A DNA stretch of 64,000 nucleotides. Source: Rhynochetos jubatus (Eukaryota; Chordata; Aves; Eurypygiformes; Rhynochetidae). Shown here one piece after another: positions 37,261 to 49,320 of this stretch (position 1 is the first letter of the stretch; each line of letters starts with the position of its first letter). Under the pieces are notes generated by a model. The model saw only the letters and a list, made by a program, of their open reading frames with translations. It ran no database searches and was not told where the DNA came from. The stretch covers positions 18,626,774-18,690,773 of the forward strand of contig CM050664.1 of NCBI GenBank assembly GCA_027574665.1. Direction: 5' to 3'. A program made the position numbers and the translations under genes.

Positions 37261-38039
37261 GGTTTTTCTATAGTACAGTGTTTCCACAGTAAGAACTGGA
37301 TGAAATGTAAAAAGCAATGATATGTAACCTTTCTAAAGGCTTATGTAACTAGGGCTTATATATCTATTTTCCCACCATCTAGACATCTAACCCATACACC
37401 ACAATAGTTGTCACAAGAATCCTTAACAGAACCTGCACTGAAAATAAGAGACAACCTTACATTTAATTAGGCAGAAACACACAGGCTAAGCTCTCAGGAG
37501 CTAGTTGCATCAACCGCAGGCATCCGTACTATTTATAAACATAGTGAATATCAGTGACATTTTTCTCCCTATAGCTTTCCAGCAATAACTGCCCGTGCTT
37601 TATAATTGAGTGTTGTGTAATGGGTTGGCATATGCAGAATCCTGCTCTCCAAATGCCAATGCACTCTCACCTGTACTGTTTTCCTGGGAATCTAGCTGGA
37701 GGTTATACGACCACTGGTAGTGTATTTTTATCCCTGCCTTAGGCGCAAGAGATTTTTTTCATCAAATAGAAATACACTTTCTTATTATAATTTAACTCTG
37801 AGACATACAAGGAGAGGTATTTTCCACAGGGTTGTTCTGGGATGCTATCCCTGAAGTAAGCATTGAGATTTTAATATAAGCGATGTAGGTATGATAAAAC
37901 ACAACTGCCCTAAAGGCTGTTGAGGCCGGTCCTATGTTTATTATTGTTTGTGTTACACAAAGAATCATTTCAGCTTCATCATTGTTAAACAGAGAATTTT
38001 CACTCCTACAAGGAGGAAATTATTGTGGAAGTGAAGCAC
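37261..38039. other. Unique non-coding sequence
   Basis: Ordinary AT-rich single-copy-looking DNA between two enhancer-like blocks. No repeat recognised. Confidence 0.5.
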
Positions 38040-38330
38040 ATGGAGACAATTCTGTAAGTATAGCAACCTGAATAAAACACTCCTGGTCCAAACTAGGCTA
38101 TTTAGAAATGCTGGTGGCTCCCTGAAGTAATTAAGAGATTAAATATTCCCTCCTTAACATTTAATAGTGGGTGATGATCTTGGCTTGGTCCAGCACAGAG
38201 TGTAGTTTGCTGCTGAGGCTTCTTTGGCCCACCGGGAATGATTAGATCATTTAGCAGCTCTTTTGGCACTCCTGACTGCGTATTGCATGCAGTTGGTGAC
38301 ATTTAATTCATCATCCTCAGCTCCCAGGAG
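38040..38330. promoter_or_regulatory. Candidate conserved non-coding element
   Basis: A compact, complex, repeat-free block with many distinct factor-like words: gaagtaattaagagattaaa near 38124, gggaatgattagatcattta near 38234 and catttaattcatcatcc near 38300. There is no open frame of interest except a short antisense one at 38102-38302. The call is from texture. Confidence 0.33.
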
Positions 38331-39270
38331 GCAGAATGATGGAGCTCCTCAGATGTGACCGCACAGTCCTACGTCCTGCCACTCCTCCCACCTACTTGTT
38401 TCCATCTCTGACTGGCCGTCTTTCAAACAAAAGGGGTTAAAGTGCCACTGCCACACAGATGATTTTTAGCAGTATTTCTCTCAGCTCATCATTCTGTAGC
38501 AGTCTTGACTGCTGTCACCCTCCTTTATTATATATAGCAGATGACAGGAGTAATCTTTGGTTCAGAGTTGACAGTTTGTTTTATAAAATCTTAGCATGGT
38601 GCAAGCAGTATTACTTGGTATCACTGGCACAGAGCTATGAGATACCCATACCAATGTCAGAGATAACCACATCTTCCCTTTAGACCCCAAATCTATTTCA
38701 GATGCATTTATACAGCATTTTTGCCAGTGTTCAGACTGCTGTAGCATTTAAGGAAGGAAATCCGTTACTCTTAAGATATATAGCGTATCTCATACAGAAA
38801 AGCAAAATAGGCATTTTCCAGGTCAGACTAGTTAAAGCAGTATAGATAAAATCCTGAGACAACAGCTTTGATGACCAGACATCTGCAATTATTTAATAAT
38901 TAATCTCTTTGGACTTGTACCTTTCTCCATATCTCAAATATTGTTTTCCTTCTTTACTCAGGAGCCTGTAACTCTACTGTAAGAAACTGAGAATCAAGAC
39001 AGTTCATTGGTATTTGTTTAGAAAGCATATGTTATCATGTGAAGTGGAACTACTTATGACATTTTCAGAAAGCTATGAATAATCACACTTCATTAAAACT
39101 GTTGATTGAAACAGTGCTTTGCCATGACATTTTTAGTCCATGGCATAAGTAAATGCAAATTGTCCCTAGCAAAAAGAAGAAAACACCCAGAGTATTATAC
39201 CCCAAACTGTTCTGTCTACTGTATCCCAGATGTAAATAAAGGAAAGGAAGGAGTTGTTAGAGCCAATAGC
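38331..39270. other. Unique non-coding sequence
   Basis: No gene or interspersed repeat recognised. Confidence 0.55.
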
Positions 39271-39315
39271 AAAATTTCTATTGATCTCAGTGGGATCAGG
39301 TTTACTCCAGGTGTG
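39271..39315. repeat. Degenerate copy of an old palindromic repeat
   Basis: The words ttctattgatctcagtggga followed by tcaggtttactcc match the CATTGACTTCAATGGG core plus downstream flank of the old amniote repeat, with several substitutions. Confidence 0.45.
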
Positions 39316-41370
39316 GTAATTTCCTAATGAATAAAGAGGATATGTTGCCTTTGGAAGAGAGCTCAAGGCTTCTTTCTACCCACATGGAATCTTTCAATAG
39401 CTCTACATTCTTTACATTAAAAAGCTGCTTTATTTTGCCGAATTCAGACTATCAGCTGACTCTTTGTTAAAAGAAAAACCAGTAGTTTCATGCAATATAC
39501 ATGCTGGGAATAAATCCATTTGTTTATAGAAATTGTTAAGACCCAGGAGTGTGAGAAATTGGAAGAATAAAATTTAACCAGCACAGAACATAGGAGAACT
39601 GGCATAACAGAATATGGAGCAAATCTCCTCACACCCCATGTGGTGGGAGCTGATAGATTGGTCACCTCTGCAGGCAATACCTACTGCTTATGAACTCAGT
39701 GCATCTGAAACACAGGCTGCCATTTCCAACAGCCCAGGAAACAGCCCTCACAAGCACCAAGATCCTACTTATTTCCAAACATGTCTACTCTAAACAGGAA
39801 ACTACTGTGAAGAAATAGGCAGTCCTTTCCAAGCTGGTTTCTTAGTGATCAACAGGAATGAAACAAAGTACATTATACAGAACAGTGTTTCACATCCTGC
39901 ATGTCTGGCAGTAGTATTTTAAGAGAATCTAATTCCTGTAAAGTTAAACTGACTTTTTAAATTAAAAACACTATCGACAGGGATGCTGTGTGTGTGGCTA
40001 ACACTTCAGAAAAATAATATTTAAAAGAAAAAAAAAAATCAGTGAAGAACATGATCCAAATTCCAGTGGAAAGAAGGGCATCTTCATGCAGGAGCTACCC
40101 ACAGGAGACCACTCCCCACCTTGTCTGCAAAGTCTCTACCCTCTGCTATAAACATTTTCAGCCAGCATCCAAAACACTCTGAAACCTAGATGTCAGAGAA
40201 CACCACTGGCCAGGTAGGTTTTTCCTCATTTCCTAGTCTTATTTCTTTAGTAAAACTACATACACTGATGTTTCCATGTGGCTCCACTTTCATTCAAGTT
40301 AGTAAAGAGGGGAAGTTGCATGAGTGCAGTAAACAGCTGGTCCGACTGAAACTTTGAACCTTGCAACAAGCTCAAAGATCCTTCTGGACCTACACCACTT
40401 CCCCATATTCCAGCTCCTGTCCTGGTACTTTTCACCCTCACTCACTCTTGCCGTCAGTCTCAGCCCTGCTAATCTTGGCAACAACCCCATGAGTTGGCCA
40501 CAGCTTTGAGACAAAAGGACTGCCCACACATGCACACATTTGATGTGAGCTTGCCAGAGACAGAATTTAAGTCCCTACAGTCTAGTCCTAAAAAAAACCA
40601 AACACAGGTATTTCTTTAAACAGAAAAACAAAGACAAATCCTGTTAAACCCTGAATTCAAACATACCCAGCAAGATCGTAATCAAGTTGGAGTAATTTAG
40701 GCTGGATGGTAATTCTGAAGCTTATTTGCTCCACCATCATGCTCAAAGCATGGCCAGAAAACCCTGACCTATCCTTCTAAGCCTGCAAATATTTTTAGTA
40801 TTTATCTGAATAACAAGCCTATTCTCCATGAGACGAGTACATCCCTGGAATAAGGACACAATATCTGCCAAATTTCAAAGGGCTACACTAGAGGTCTATA
40901 GGAGCATTCAATTTTGACTTTAAAAAACCACGACCATTTCTCACTGGGCTTTCTGACTAACTTTCACAGGCAGGTTTGGTCCAAGACAAACAACTACAGA
41001 ACTTCTTCTCAAGCTGGCACAAGTTTGCCAACATTACAAGCAACTGAAAATGGGGTGCACATTACTTGAGGCTGACTGATGTTTCCCTGATGTTTCTCAA
41101 TGTCACCGTTTTCATCTTGCATAAGAGACAAATTTACATATTCTAAGAAACTGCCTCTAAATATTTCTCAATATTATGCATTTACCCATCTGATGCCTCA
41201 GACAAAATTGTCCCAGAAAAGGCACTGCTATTAAGTAGCAGCAATTCCAGTTGGATCACAGTAAATTCTGTATTCTAAATTTGAGGATCATTCAGCTTCT
41301 CGGTTATTTTTGAAAGCCAGTAGCAGTTACAGGTATGTCTGGTTCCTGTATCTAAGAAGGTGCAAGATAT
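39316..41370. other. Unique non-coding sequence
   Basis: No supported gene. A short A tract lies near 40028-40038. Opposite-strand short frames are not credible as exons. Confidence 0.55.
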
Positions 41371-41374
41371 GACA

Positions 41375-41401
41375 ATGAGAAAATGAGAAAAAAATGAGAA
41401 A
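41375..41401. repeat. Three copies of ATGAGAAA
   Basis: Perfect 8-base units lie at 41375-41382, 41383-41390 and 41394-41401, the last after three extra A residues. It is a young, short tandem array. Confidence 0.95.
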
Positions 41402-41451
41402 TGCACACACTGGAATAAATCCTTGCTGATGCTTTCTATATGCCATTCATT

Positions 41452-41515
41452 TCGGACCTAATCCAAAATCCACTGAATTCAGAAGAATCATATTCATTAT
41501 ATTTGGATAAAGCCA
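41452..41515. repeat. Degenerate palindromic repeat copy
   Basis: The left arm cggacctaatccaaaatcc and cactgaatt is mirrored by a right arm attcattatatttggata and aagcc, giving an imperfect inverted repeat. The order (gggcctgatccaaagccc, then tgaagtcaatgg, then its mirror) matches the old amniote palindromic repeat I recall, consistent with a MITE origin. Confidence 0.5.
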
Positions 41516-42429
41516 TTATTCATGAAAATACTTCTGCTTCCAAGCATGCTCTGATTAAACATAATAATACATCCACATCTCACAAGCAGCAAATAGTCAA
41601 AGCAAACAATTTACGAGCTTTATTTACAAGATCTATGCAGCGAATACCTAGGAATAAATAATCCCTTTGCTGAAATCAGGGTCAACTCACACAGAGGGAC
41701 AGAAAATCACGACTAAATCAGGAGCAAATTCATTTCCATTGCATGGTTTAGCCAGTTCTCTGTCTAAAGTAGCTGGACAGAAGTGGAACTAGCTTTGAGT
41801 TCATTTGATTGGGGTTGTTACCTCATGGCACTGCAGGGCTTTGGGACAGAGGAATCAGAGTTTTAAAAAACCCCATATCCCTCCTTTCTTCCCCCCACCG
41901 CTAGAAATTCCTTTTTTCCCAGAACATCACTAAAGAGCACACAGAGGACAGCTTCCGCACTGACACCTGGAAGCAGACAGCAGTTTGAAGAACCATAAAC
42001 CCAATATAAACAGCCGTGTCATACAAAACAGCGTCCGTCTGTGCTGCATTCAGGGAACTGCTGCACTGTCCTCCACAAAAACTCAGCCTGGCTTCGTGCC
42101 TGCCAACACAAGGATGGCAGGCAGCAAGTGATTAGCGTTCAACACTGGCAGCAAATGACCACACTGGCTTGCCCAGCCATGCCCAAAATGACTGATAATT
42201 GCCTTGTACAAAAGCATATGAATTCCACAGAAGCGTTGTCCAAGATACCAGGGAGAAGTAGGATGCTTGGCTGCCCAGGAACCATCAGCTGGAACCCCAC
42301 ACATGGATGCTTCTCCTTTCTTTACACACTTCATAGTGTTCTCTGCTGGCAACTGCTTTTCAGAGCTCTGGCTTCAGTGAATTTTTAGCATATTCATTAA
42401 AAAACTTGGACTAAAGCTACTGCATTTCT
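41516..42429. other. Unique non-coding sequence
   Basis: No supported gene. Opposing frames at 42041-42388 and 42083-42352 overlap almost completely and are chance. Confidence 0.55.
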
Positions 42430-42900
42430 GCCAAGCAGTTCTGCTTGTGAAGGTAATGTCATTGGTGGAGATATTTATTTTGAAAAATCAACCTTTCAAG
42501 CTTATATTGTCCAGTGATTGTTCAAACAAACTCGCATACCATTATCTGCTGAACTATTTGGTGAAACTTCATTCCCATTTACATTAGTGCTATCCCTATT
42601 CTAGTTTAAGTCAGAGGTGAAGTCAGACTTCTGGATTTGTTTACTGGCTGACAGGAAAATTTTCATGCTCATTTCGTCCCTAGAAAACAGTCTGATTAAA
42701 TGGTCAAATACATATCTCCCTTATAAATTCAATTTCTAGAATGCAGCTTGAATATTTAGCTTATTCAGATCAATTTTTGAAATGTGCAATTTTATTTCTG
42801 CAATAACATGTAATGTAATATTTTAATGCTGTAAAATAGTATTCCCAGGATGTTAAATTACTATCGACTATACCTTTTGCAAGCTTAACTGAACTTGCTC
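42430..42900. promoter_or_regulatory. Weak candidate conserved non-coding block
   Basis: Complex AT-rich sequence without repeats or frames, with several AATATT/TAATAT words near 42780-42840. The call is low certainty and by texture only. Confidence 0.18.
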
Positions 42901-44289
42901 TAGAAAAAGAGGCAAAACTCTTTAGCAATTAAATATTGTTGCAGAGGTAATTACAAATATTAAGGGTACTAAATAAGAATACCATTATAAGTTCTGGAAG
43001 TCTGGTCTGAAGTAGTATAAAAAGTCATGGAAACAGAATATAGCAAATAGCTGTATTTCAGAAACAGCCAAAGACATTTAACACAATAATAATATTTGTT
43101 TCAAACCCTTTAATATAAAACAAAAGCTGTAGCACTTTCCAAAAACATAGTGCTAAACAGGAGCACCTGCTTAGGCTCTTCACTTCTGTATGCCAAATTC
43201 ATAGGCAGGAAAACTTTAAACTCATTTAACTCCACAACTTAAAAAAAAAAAAAAGAACTGAACTCATGCCAGATCTGAAAAACATCTAAATCTGGTTGAA
43301 TTTCAGTGAAATAATCGCATTTGTTTCCTCTGGAATACTGCCTTTGACTCAACTCTGTTGTGGTATAGATGGTCATAAATCTTAAGCCTCAAGAGGTATT
43401 TATGGTGTCATCCTTTTTAAATGCTGATATTCTGTTTTACAATACTTCTCCCCAAAAATCTCCCAAGGCATAATATTCTTAACCACAGAGTCAGTCTGAG
43501 GGGATGGAGTTCTTAAAATGGCCCTCTATTAAAATTCCTTGCAACAGGATCACAGTATTTGGCAGTATTAGCAATAATCATTAAACCCAGACAAAAACAT
43601 TTTGACAGAAATCTGGGGTTATGATGAGGGAGAATATTTATGAAAAGTATGAAGTTTTATTTTAAAGAAGCTTTCCTTGGAGAAAGAACTTATTCTGATT
43701 GCTTTTGGTTTACAAAAACAAGAAGTTGACATTTTCTGCAGGAAGTACAGCATTTTCTGATTAGCTCTAATAGCCACCTTTGGGAGATGCTGCAATTTAT
43801 CCCAGCATTTGAAGTAGTTGAGTGTCATTAATTGCTATTCACTAGGGTATTCAAGGCACTTGGTACCTGGTAAAGATAGGAGCTAGAAATCAGACTGCAG
43901 GCCAGGACTGAACAAAACACTTCAGCACACAACTGAAGGCTGAGCTGAACACAAGCCTCGTGCTTTGCTGAACAGGAATTGTGCTTTGGAAACCCCAGCA
44001 GATGTGTCAGACCAAGTGCTAGTTTAAGTGTCTGATAGCAAAACATAGGTCCATTATTTATTTTTCTAGCTTCAAAAGCTGGGTATCTTTTTCCATACAT
44101 AAAGTGTTGCTAGAAAGTTTTCCAATATATTTTTCCCCCGTGTCACACTTTTCTTTCTTCGTGTTTCTCAAAAATATTTCCTCCAAACTAAATATAACTC
44201 AGCCTGATATTAAATCCACATAAGTTTTTTACCCTGACAAACCAGATCTTGATAATGCCAAAGCTACAGTAATATGTAATTTTTGTCAA
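42901..44289. other. Unique non-coding sequence with A14
   Basis: Fourteen A residues lie at 43241-43254. No other feature. Confidence 0.55.
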
Positions 44290-44460
44290 AAGAGTCACTT
44301 ATTTCATTTCCCATCCTCGGAGATGTGCTCTCTAAGTCGGTTTCTGATGGAAACAAATGAAGGCAGTGATTTGTCTTGAATAATAAAGCACCTGCAGCTG
44401 TTTGCAGCATTTAGAATGATAGCTTATCATTAGCAGTAACACTTATATATTCCAAGCATC
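44290..44460. promoter_or_regulatory. Candidate conserved non-coding element
   Basis: Compact complex sequence with ataataaagcacctgcagct near 44380, containing an E-box-like CACCTG and a CAGCTG, and gatagcttatcattagc near 44418 with two GATA-type words in opposite orientation. No frame. Inferred from texture. Confidence 0.25.
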
Positions 44461-45409
44461 CTACATGCCTTGCAGGTACGATGCCAGGGTCTGTGCCATT
44501 TACCTTAGATTTTCATCATTTTCCAATAACAAGAACATCGAGGATGCAGCACATACATCACCTGCCCAAGAGTCTGGATTCACTCTAGGTAGTGACCTTT
44601 GAATAAGTCCCCTCTGTCCCCAGAAATGACAATAGGAAAGATTTCCTTAGACTTGAATCATGTAAAATCTATAGAGTGGAACTTCCTTCTGGGTCTGAGA
44701 GGCACTGAGCACAGTGGGAACCTCATATGTGGCTGGGCAGTGGTAAATGCTAAGTAACTTCAGCAGTGATTTTAAAGGCAATCGTACATGCAGATACTCT
44801 CCAAGCTGGCAAAGCTTTGAAGACCAAATGCCAGGTTTGTCTGTCTTTGGTCATAACCATCCCAACGAGGTGAGACCTATGCGCATATTCCTATGCAGAC
44901 CTGAGCACGAAGCAGCAATAATGCTGGAGAACTGCATGTGGGGCTGTGCCAGCCAGCTTCCACGGGAACTGGAAGCAGCTTTTACAGTGTAGTCATACAG
45001 CAAGAAACTCAACTTCATTCAAAATGGATTAACTCATTACAGAAAACATGAGAATGAATTGCATAGAAATGCGTGAGGGATTTAAGAGGGTTAGTGCACT
45101 AAAATACTATGAAGCTCCTGTATGACTAGAAAGGATGAATTTGTAGCAGTATAATTTACAATTTAGAAAAGTTCAAATAATTACACGTGAACTGCTAAAA
45201 TATTCATTAAGGGAACACAAGATCCCTTTACTTTATAGAATAGCTTTAGTTTTTCAGCAATTCCATAAACACAGCCAGGTGAATCAGCTACTTGGCACCA
45301 CCATTCAAATCTTTAGTGATCTCTTAAGAAAAAAAACTTCATCCAATTAATGTTTCACATGGTTGTGTCTTTGAGTCAGCATTGTCTCCATCTGCAAACT
45401 CACAAGTTA
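44461..45409. other. Unique non-coding sequence
   Basis: No gene or repeat recognised. Confidence 0.55.
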
Positions 45410-45490
45410 CAGCTCCAGCGAAAAGTTAATGTCAGATCAATTACTATAATTAACAAGATCAATAATAGGTTAGCAATAATGCATTTTTCC
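45410..45490. promoter_or_regulatory. Homeodomain-site-rich segment
   Basis: Within about 80 bases there are several TAAT/ATTA cores (agttaatgtc, caattactataattaac, caataataggttagc). The density is above the local background but the segment is short and AT-rich, so chance cannot be excluded. Confidence 0.22.
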
Positions 45491-46084
45491 TCTTAGGATA
45501 AACTCTGTTACATGGTTTTAAGCTCAAACAGATCCACAGCTGAACACAGCAATATTAATATCAAGAAAACTCAGGGCACTAGGTCAAGAACAGAAAAGCC
45601 TTTCTGCCAATACTTAAGTGAGTCCCTTCCCCATTTCCATCTGACATCCTGGCTTTGCCTAGGACAGACAGTAATCAAAGCACAAAAACTAATGGGGCCA
45701 AGTTTCACTGCCCTCCACGCAGAGGAAAGAGCTGTACCTGCTGCTAGTTTCAGCATGATGGTAACAACATTCGGTTGCTGTGTCTCTGGGCATCCTGCAC
45801 AGCTTTTTTGTGTCCTATTCTCAGTTTATTTCAGCTTAGACACCACTGCCTTTGATTTCCTCCTACCCCTGAGAGAATTTTCTTAATTGCTCTGCTACTT
45901 GTTGCCCCCCCCAAGCAGCAACTCTCAGACAGCACAGATGACAACTTATTGCCCTACCAGTCTGACAGACCTATCTCCACCCATCTGGAGACATACAGAA
46001 GCATCCTCCTCAAGACAATTTCGTATTTGCTGCATACCATATACTACACATGACCATCCTAGCCCACAGCTGGTCTCCCCCTGA
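45491..46084. other. Unique non-coding sequence
   Basis: The 124-codon frame at 45512-45886 has no recognisable protein features. Confidence 0.5.
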
Positions 46085-46980
46085 AGACCAGAGGAATCAT
46101 GGCAGGCAACTGCCTAACCTCCTCTTTGGCACTATAAGGGTCTGTGCTGTGGAGAAAGGGAGTAGTTTTGGACAAACACAACCAGTTTTCCCAGACAGGT
46201 CAGGGAGAAGGTGGAAATGCCACCAAACACAGAGGAGCAATAATCTGCAGACAGCAAGACACCATGCTTCCTTGCTGAAAGGCTGATTTCAGTAGTCGGG
46301 AGATTGGTCAGCTGTAATTGCAGTTTCAGCCAGGGCATGGGAAAAAAGCTGGGAGCTTATGCTCAATAACCTGGCAGTCTACTGGTTGCCCACCCCTGCT
46401 TCCTCTGCCTTCCCCTGCCAGGGTGAGGTGGGGGCTGTGACAGTACCTCCTGGTCCTGCAGCCCCCATGCACTAAGCACCTCCAGTCTTCAGATGCCCCA
46501 TCAGGGCTCCTGCAGCCGAGGCCAGCACTGCTGCACGCTTCTGGGTTAGCACTGGCCTCCTGTTGGCTTTCTGGCCAAAGTACCACCTCTCACTTGATAC
46601 AAGCCAGTCTCTGATCTTATTTCTGTCCCCACAGAGGTGATGCTCCTGATGGCTGTCTCCATCACCCTTACAGCAGCCTCCACAAACAGGCACAGTGCAG
46701 GCAGGAGAGACAGGCTCCTGGAGACAAGTGAGGGGCTCTGCAGGACTGCCATTTCTTCAGGCTACTTCGTGAAAACCGAACTCAGTGCTGGGAAAGGAGT
46801 GGAGCCCTCATGGACAAGTCTCTTGGGCCACATCCAGAAGTTGAGGGAAAGGCTCCTCTCCCTTGCACAGTGCTTGGAAACAGCCACATTCACACATAGA
46901 GTTCGAGAAACTTATTTACAACACCACCACCAAATAATAGGGGCAACACTCCTTTCTTTGCTCCCCTCTGAAGAAATATG
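46085..46980. other. GC-richer unique sequence with exon-like signals
   Basis: Base composition is visibly GC-richer than the neighbourhood, especially 46370-46760. It holds a good splice-acceptor-like site (ttatttctgtccccacag, ending at 46634) and a GTGAGG donor-like word at 46728, 93 bases apart. No protein family is recognised, and frames on both strands are open by GC bias. Low-confidence candidate for a non-coding RNA exon. Confidence 0.3.
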
Positions 46981-47135
46981 AAATCATAGAAAAGTAGTGC
47001 TTGAGAAATCACCTAATGTGTCCTCAGCCCCAAATCAACATCAAATCTATTCCTAGCAGATGCTTCTCTAATCTAGCCTTTAAAAAGCTCTGAGGATGGA
47101 GGTTTTTTGGTTTTTTTTACCCTGCTTGGTTAGGC
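46981..47135 (-). mobile_element. Old CR1 LINE relic, 3' end
   Basis: The plus-strand start aaatcatagaaaag is the complement of a degraded CR1 terminus. Then come words in the order of an old reptile/bird CR1 3' region: atcacctaatgtgtcctcag (cf. aggtcatctagtcc), agatgcttctctaatctagc (cf. ggtgtttgtctaacctgc), ctttaaaaagctctgaggat (cf. tcttaaaaatctccaatgat), and gcttggttaggc (cf. acagttaggaag). A T-rich insertion lies at about 47103-47118. It is diverged well beyond the copy at 213-675. Confidence 0.7.
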
Positions 47136-48939
47136 TATGCATAAAAGTTAAGAGATTTTAGGTAACAGCATGCAAGCTGCTACAGCAAATTTTGCAAGCC
47201 TGTGCACAGGGCTATTATCATATTCCAATATTATTGGCCTTTACTTTTGCTGTGGGTTGCTGAACTAATATGAAATTCTGATTGAATTTGTGCTGCCAGT
47301 GGGAAAGCTGGAAATCAGTAAACACACTAAAAGCATGTGTCTGTGAGAGCACCAGGCAAAGGACTGCCACAGGGAAAGAGAGGAAAGCCTTGAAGAAATG
47401 CTTCAGAGCGAACAAGCTCTGCTAAGCCCTCCAGAATTGCTGTGGGAATGTCTGCCCTTCGTCTCAGGGATCCTGCAGTGGTTTGAAGCCCGTGGGTAAC
47501 ATATCCAATGGCCATTGAAAGGAGAAGAAAAGCAGAGGGGAAGAGATTATTTCCAAGCATTGCTCACACCAGCAAGGGTTTTCTGCTTTATGGAAAGTAT
47601 CACATTACCTCGGGTTTCTTATACAAGTGGAGCTTTCTACGCAACCTGTCAGAAATTACAGTTTGGGTTTATTCCCATCCACTTTCACATGCCTTTGGCA
47701 TGACATTGAGAGCTGTCTTTCTGCAGCAGCTGAGGTTCAGGGAATCTGCTTGGCTGAAACATACTATCTGCAAGGTGTTTCTCATTTTCTTTCCTTCCAG
47801 CCTGTGTGTTGACATTAGTTACCAAATACATGCAAGTTTTACAGTGCTCACATAGCTGCTTAAGGCCTTTTCTCCTGCATCAGTACTCTCCCAACAATGT
47901 TTTCCATGGCCCAAAATGCACAAGCACAACTTCCTTCAGGAAAAAGGAGAGCTCATAGGGAATGCCCAGAGGCCATGCTGCCCCATCCTGGGCAGGCACA
48001 CAAGCTCATTGTGCCAAATGAATCAACACTAGAAATTACCCACCAGCAACGGCTCTGTCCTTGCTCTCAGCCACTGCAAGGGACCTCAACCTGTGTTCAG
48101 TTTATCCTGAAAAAGTGCATGCTTCAATGTAGTGCTGCTGACAGACATCAGTACATACATCTCTTCAGTCCTACACCACTGTCTTCAAATGGTTGCTTCA
48201 TCTAAGCATAGACATATCCCATATGACTGTCTGGTTCAGGAAAAAAAGGGGTTTTAACAATGTAATAAGGCAGAAATAGCAGAGTGGACAACAGTCCCTT
48301 ACTTGTCTCACTGCAGCCATGACACAGCAGGGCAGAATTCTGTCCCTTAAAAACAACCAGTATGCATGCAAGAGATGAGGGTATACCAGAAAATTACCAC
48401 ATGGAGAAAATACAATTCAAGGGCTACATTCGCAAAACTTTGCAGAAAATAGGACCCCAGCCAAGCCTCATCACAGTTCATGCAGTCACCCCAGAACCTA
48501 ATCATCACCCTCATTATTATTTTTCAGTTGTTCCCAAGAACTTACTTCTATGTTGTTTGTGCACAGTCAAGTTGTGAATTATTAATGATACTCAAACACC
48601 TCAAGAAAAATACTAGCCCTTCTCATGTTCATGCTGGCTGTTGAAATAGGAGCACGGAGTGGAAATTAGGATTGGGAGAGATGGGAGAGAGCCAGGACAC
48701 AGATTAGGATTCTTTTTTATTTTTTGCCACCCAATTGGCCTTGAATCACATTTAATTTTTCACCTATCAAGTCTCACACACTAGACTTCAGGAGTTCTGC
48801 CCTAAATTCCCAGAACTTGTACAGATTAATACAGCTGTGACCAGGACATTTTACTTCTCTATGACTCAGTTTCCCACGCATGAGAACAGCTAATTTTCAA
48901 AAAAGGTCATTAAGATAAAATGAATAACATTTGAATTGC
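47136..48939. other. Unique non-coding sequence
   Basis: No supported gene. Frames at 47508-47855 and 47897-48205 show no domains. Confidence 0.55.
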
Positions 48940-49320
48940 TTAGCTATTATTGTGGTGGTCTATGTGAGCAGAAAAATAGCTCAAGGCAGTGTTCATTTAA
49001 CAGAGGATGTAGGGCAAACGAGCTTTCTAGATCAAAGCAAGCAAATCTAATTTCAAATCAGAAAGGTATTATTATACTTATTTAATTATCTCACCATTAA
49101 TGTTTTCACTTTTTTTTTTTCTTTAAAGGAAGGATGTCCTGAAGTGATTCTACAGAAGCCTCTTTTAAACCTTAATTTCTTTAAATGAACCAGCCAATTT
49201 CAGGACTAAATGATTACAACTGCCATTCATTCAGAAAAGCAATTTAGTTTTGATCAAGACCTACATCTCAGCTCTGAATTTAAATTAAGATAGAGCAATT
49301 TTTGAACATAGTTACTTCTA
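48940..49320. promoter_or_regulatory. Candidate conserved non-coding block
   Basis: Complex AT-rich sequence with TAAT cores (cttatttaattatctcacc near 49078, aaccttaatttctttaaatg near 49169), interrupted by an 11-base T run at 49110-49120. No frame. The call is by texture. Confidence 0.25.
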
